A stretch of 64,000 nt of DNA, from contig QCWG01000002.1 in assembly GCA_003149575.1 (NCBI GenBank), positions 1 through 64,000 on the forward strand, written 5' to 3'; not shown here. Below are more model-generated notes on this DNA. The model was given only the letters and a program-made list of their open reading frames with translations. It searched no databases and was not told where the DNA came from. This stretch comes from Altererythrobacter sp. XM-24bin4. GTDB lineage: Bacteria; Pseudomonadota; Alphaproteobacteria; Sphingomonadales; Sphingomonadaceae. How positions within the stretch are numbered: the stretch's first letter is position 1.

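Overview
The window looks like part of a plasmid (or plasmid-derived replicon) from an alphaproteobacterium. I infer this from an RPA-family replication initiator with its own iterons, DnaA box and AT-rich stretch, followed by a TraG-type coupling protein, a small TraD-like protein and a MobA/MobL relaxase. That set is common on plasmids of Rhodobacterales and Sphingomonadales. Genus and species cannot be read from the sequence.

Layout. Positions 1-512 hold a frameshifted IS200-type transposase relic. Positions 509-1757 hold repA and a probable vegetative origin. Positions 1758-5730 hold the mobilisation module: traG and traD leftwards, a probable oriT, the relaxase rightwards, then a small unknown gene. 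Positions 5731-7400 are a transposon graveyard (IS200, IS256-like and IS110 fragments) around an intact rhomboid protease gene. Positions 7437-9299 are an AT-richer two-gene unit: a TbpB-like surface lipoprotein followed immediately by an outer-membrane beta-barrel protein, possibly Slam-like.

Positions 9479-19403 (minus strand) are a tightly packed seven-gene operon: sapC2 - tolC - hlyD - GAF/HlyD - PqqD-like/site-2-protease/HlyD fusion - short SecA-like ATPase - sapC1. Most genes touch or overlap by 4 nt. Facing away from it, a single reading frame starts at 19954 with a strong ribosome binding site and stays open to the end of the window: at least 14,682 codons (over 44 kb), with its 3' end outside. 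Its N terminus carries a LEPR-XLL-type motif and no ordinary signal peptide. The rest is a mosaic of repeated beta-rich modules, four discoidin-like (F5/8 type C) domains, EF-hand-like loops, RTX repeats and Asp-box repeats, so the product is very probably a giant cell-surface adhesin.

The main proposal is that the seven-gene operon is a dedicated export machine for this protein. It has the TolC channel and HlyD-type adaptors of type I secretion but no ABC ATPase in the window; a SecA-like motor without the C-terminal part of SecA sits in its place, with a membrane metalloprotease-adaptor fusion and two SapC proteins. This is inferred from gene order and domains; function is not shown by the sequence.
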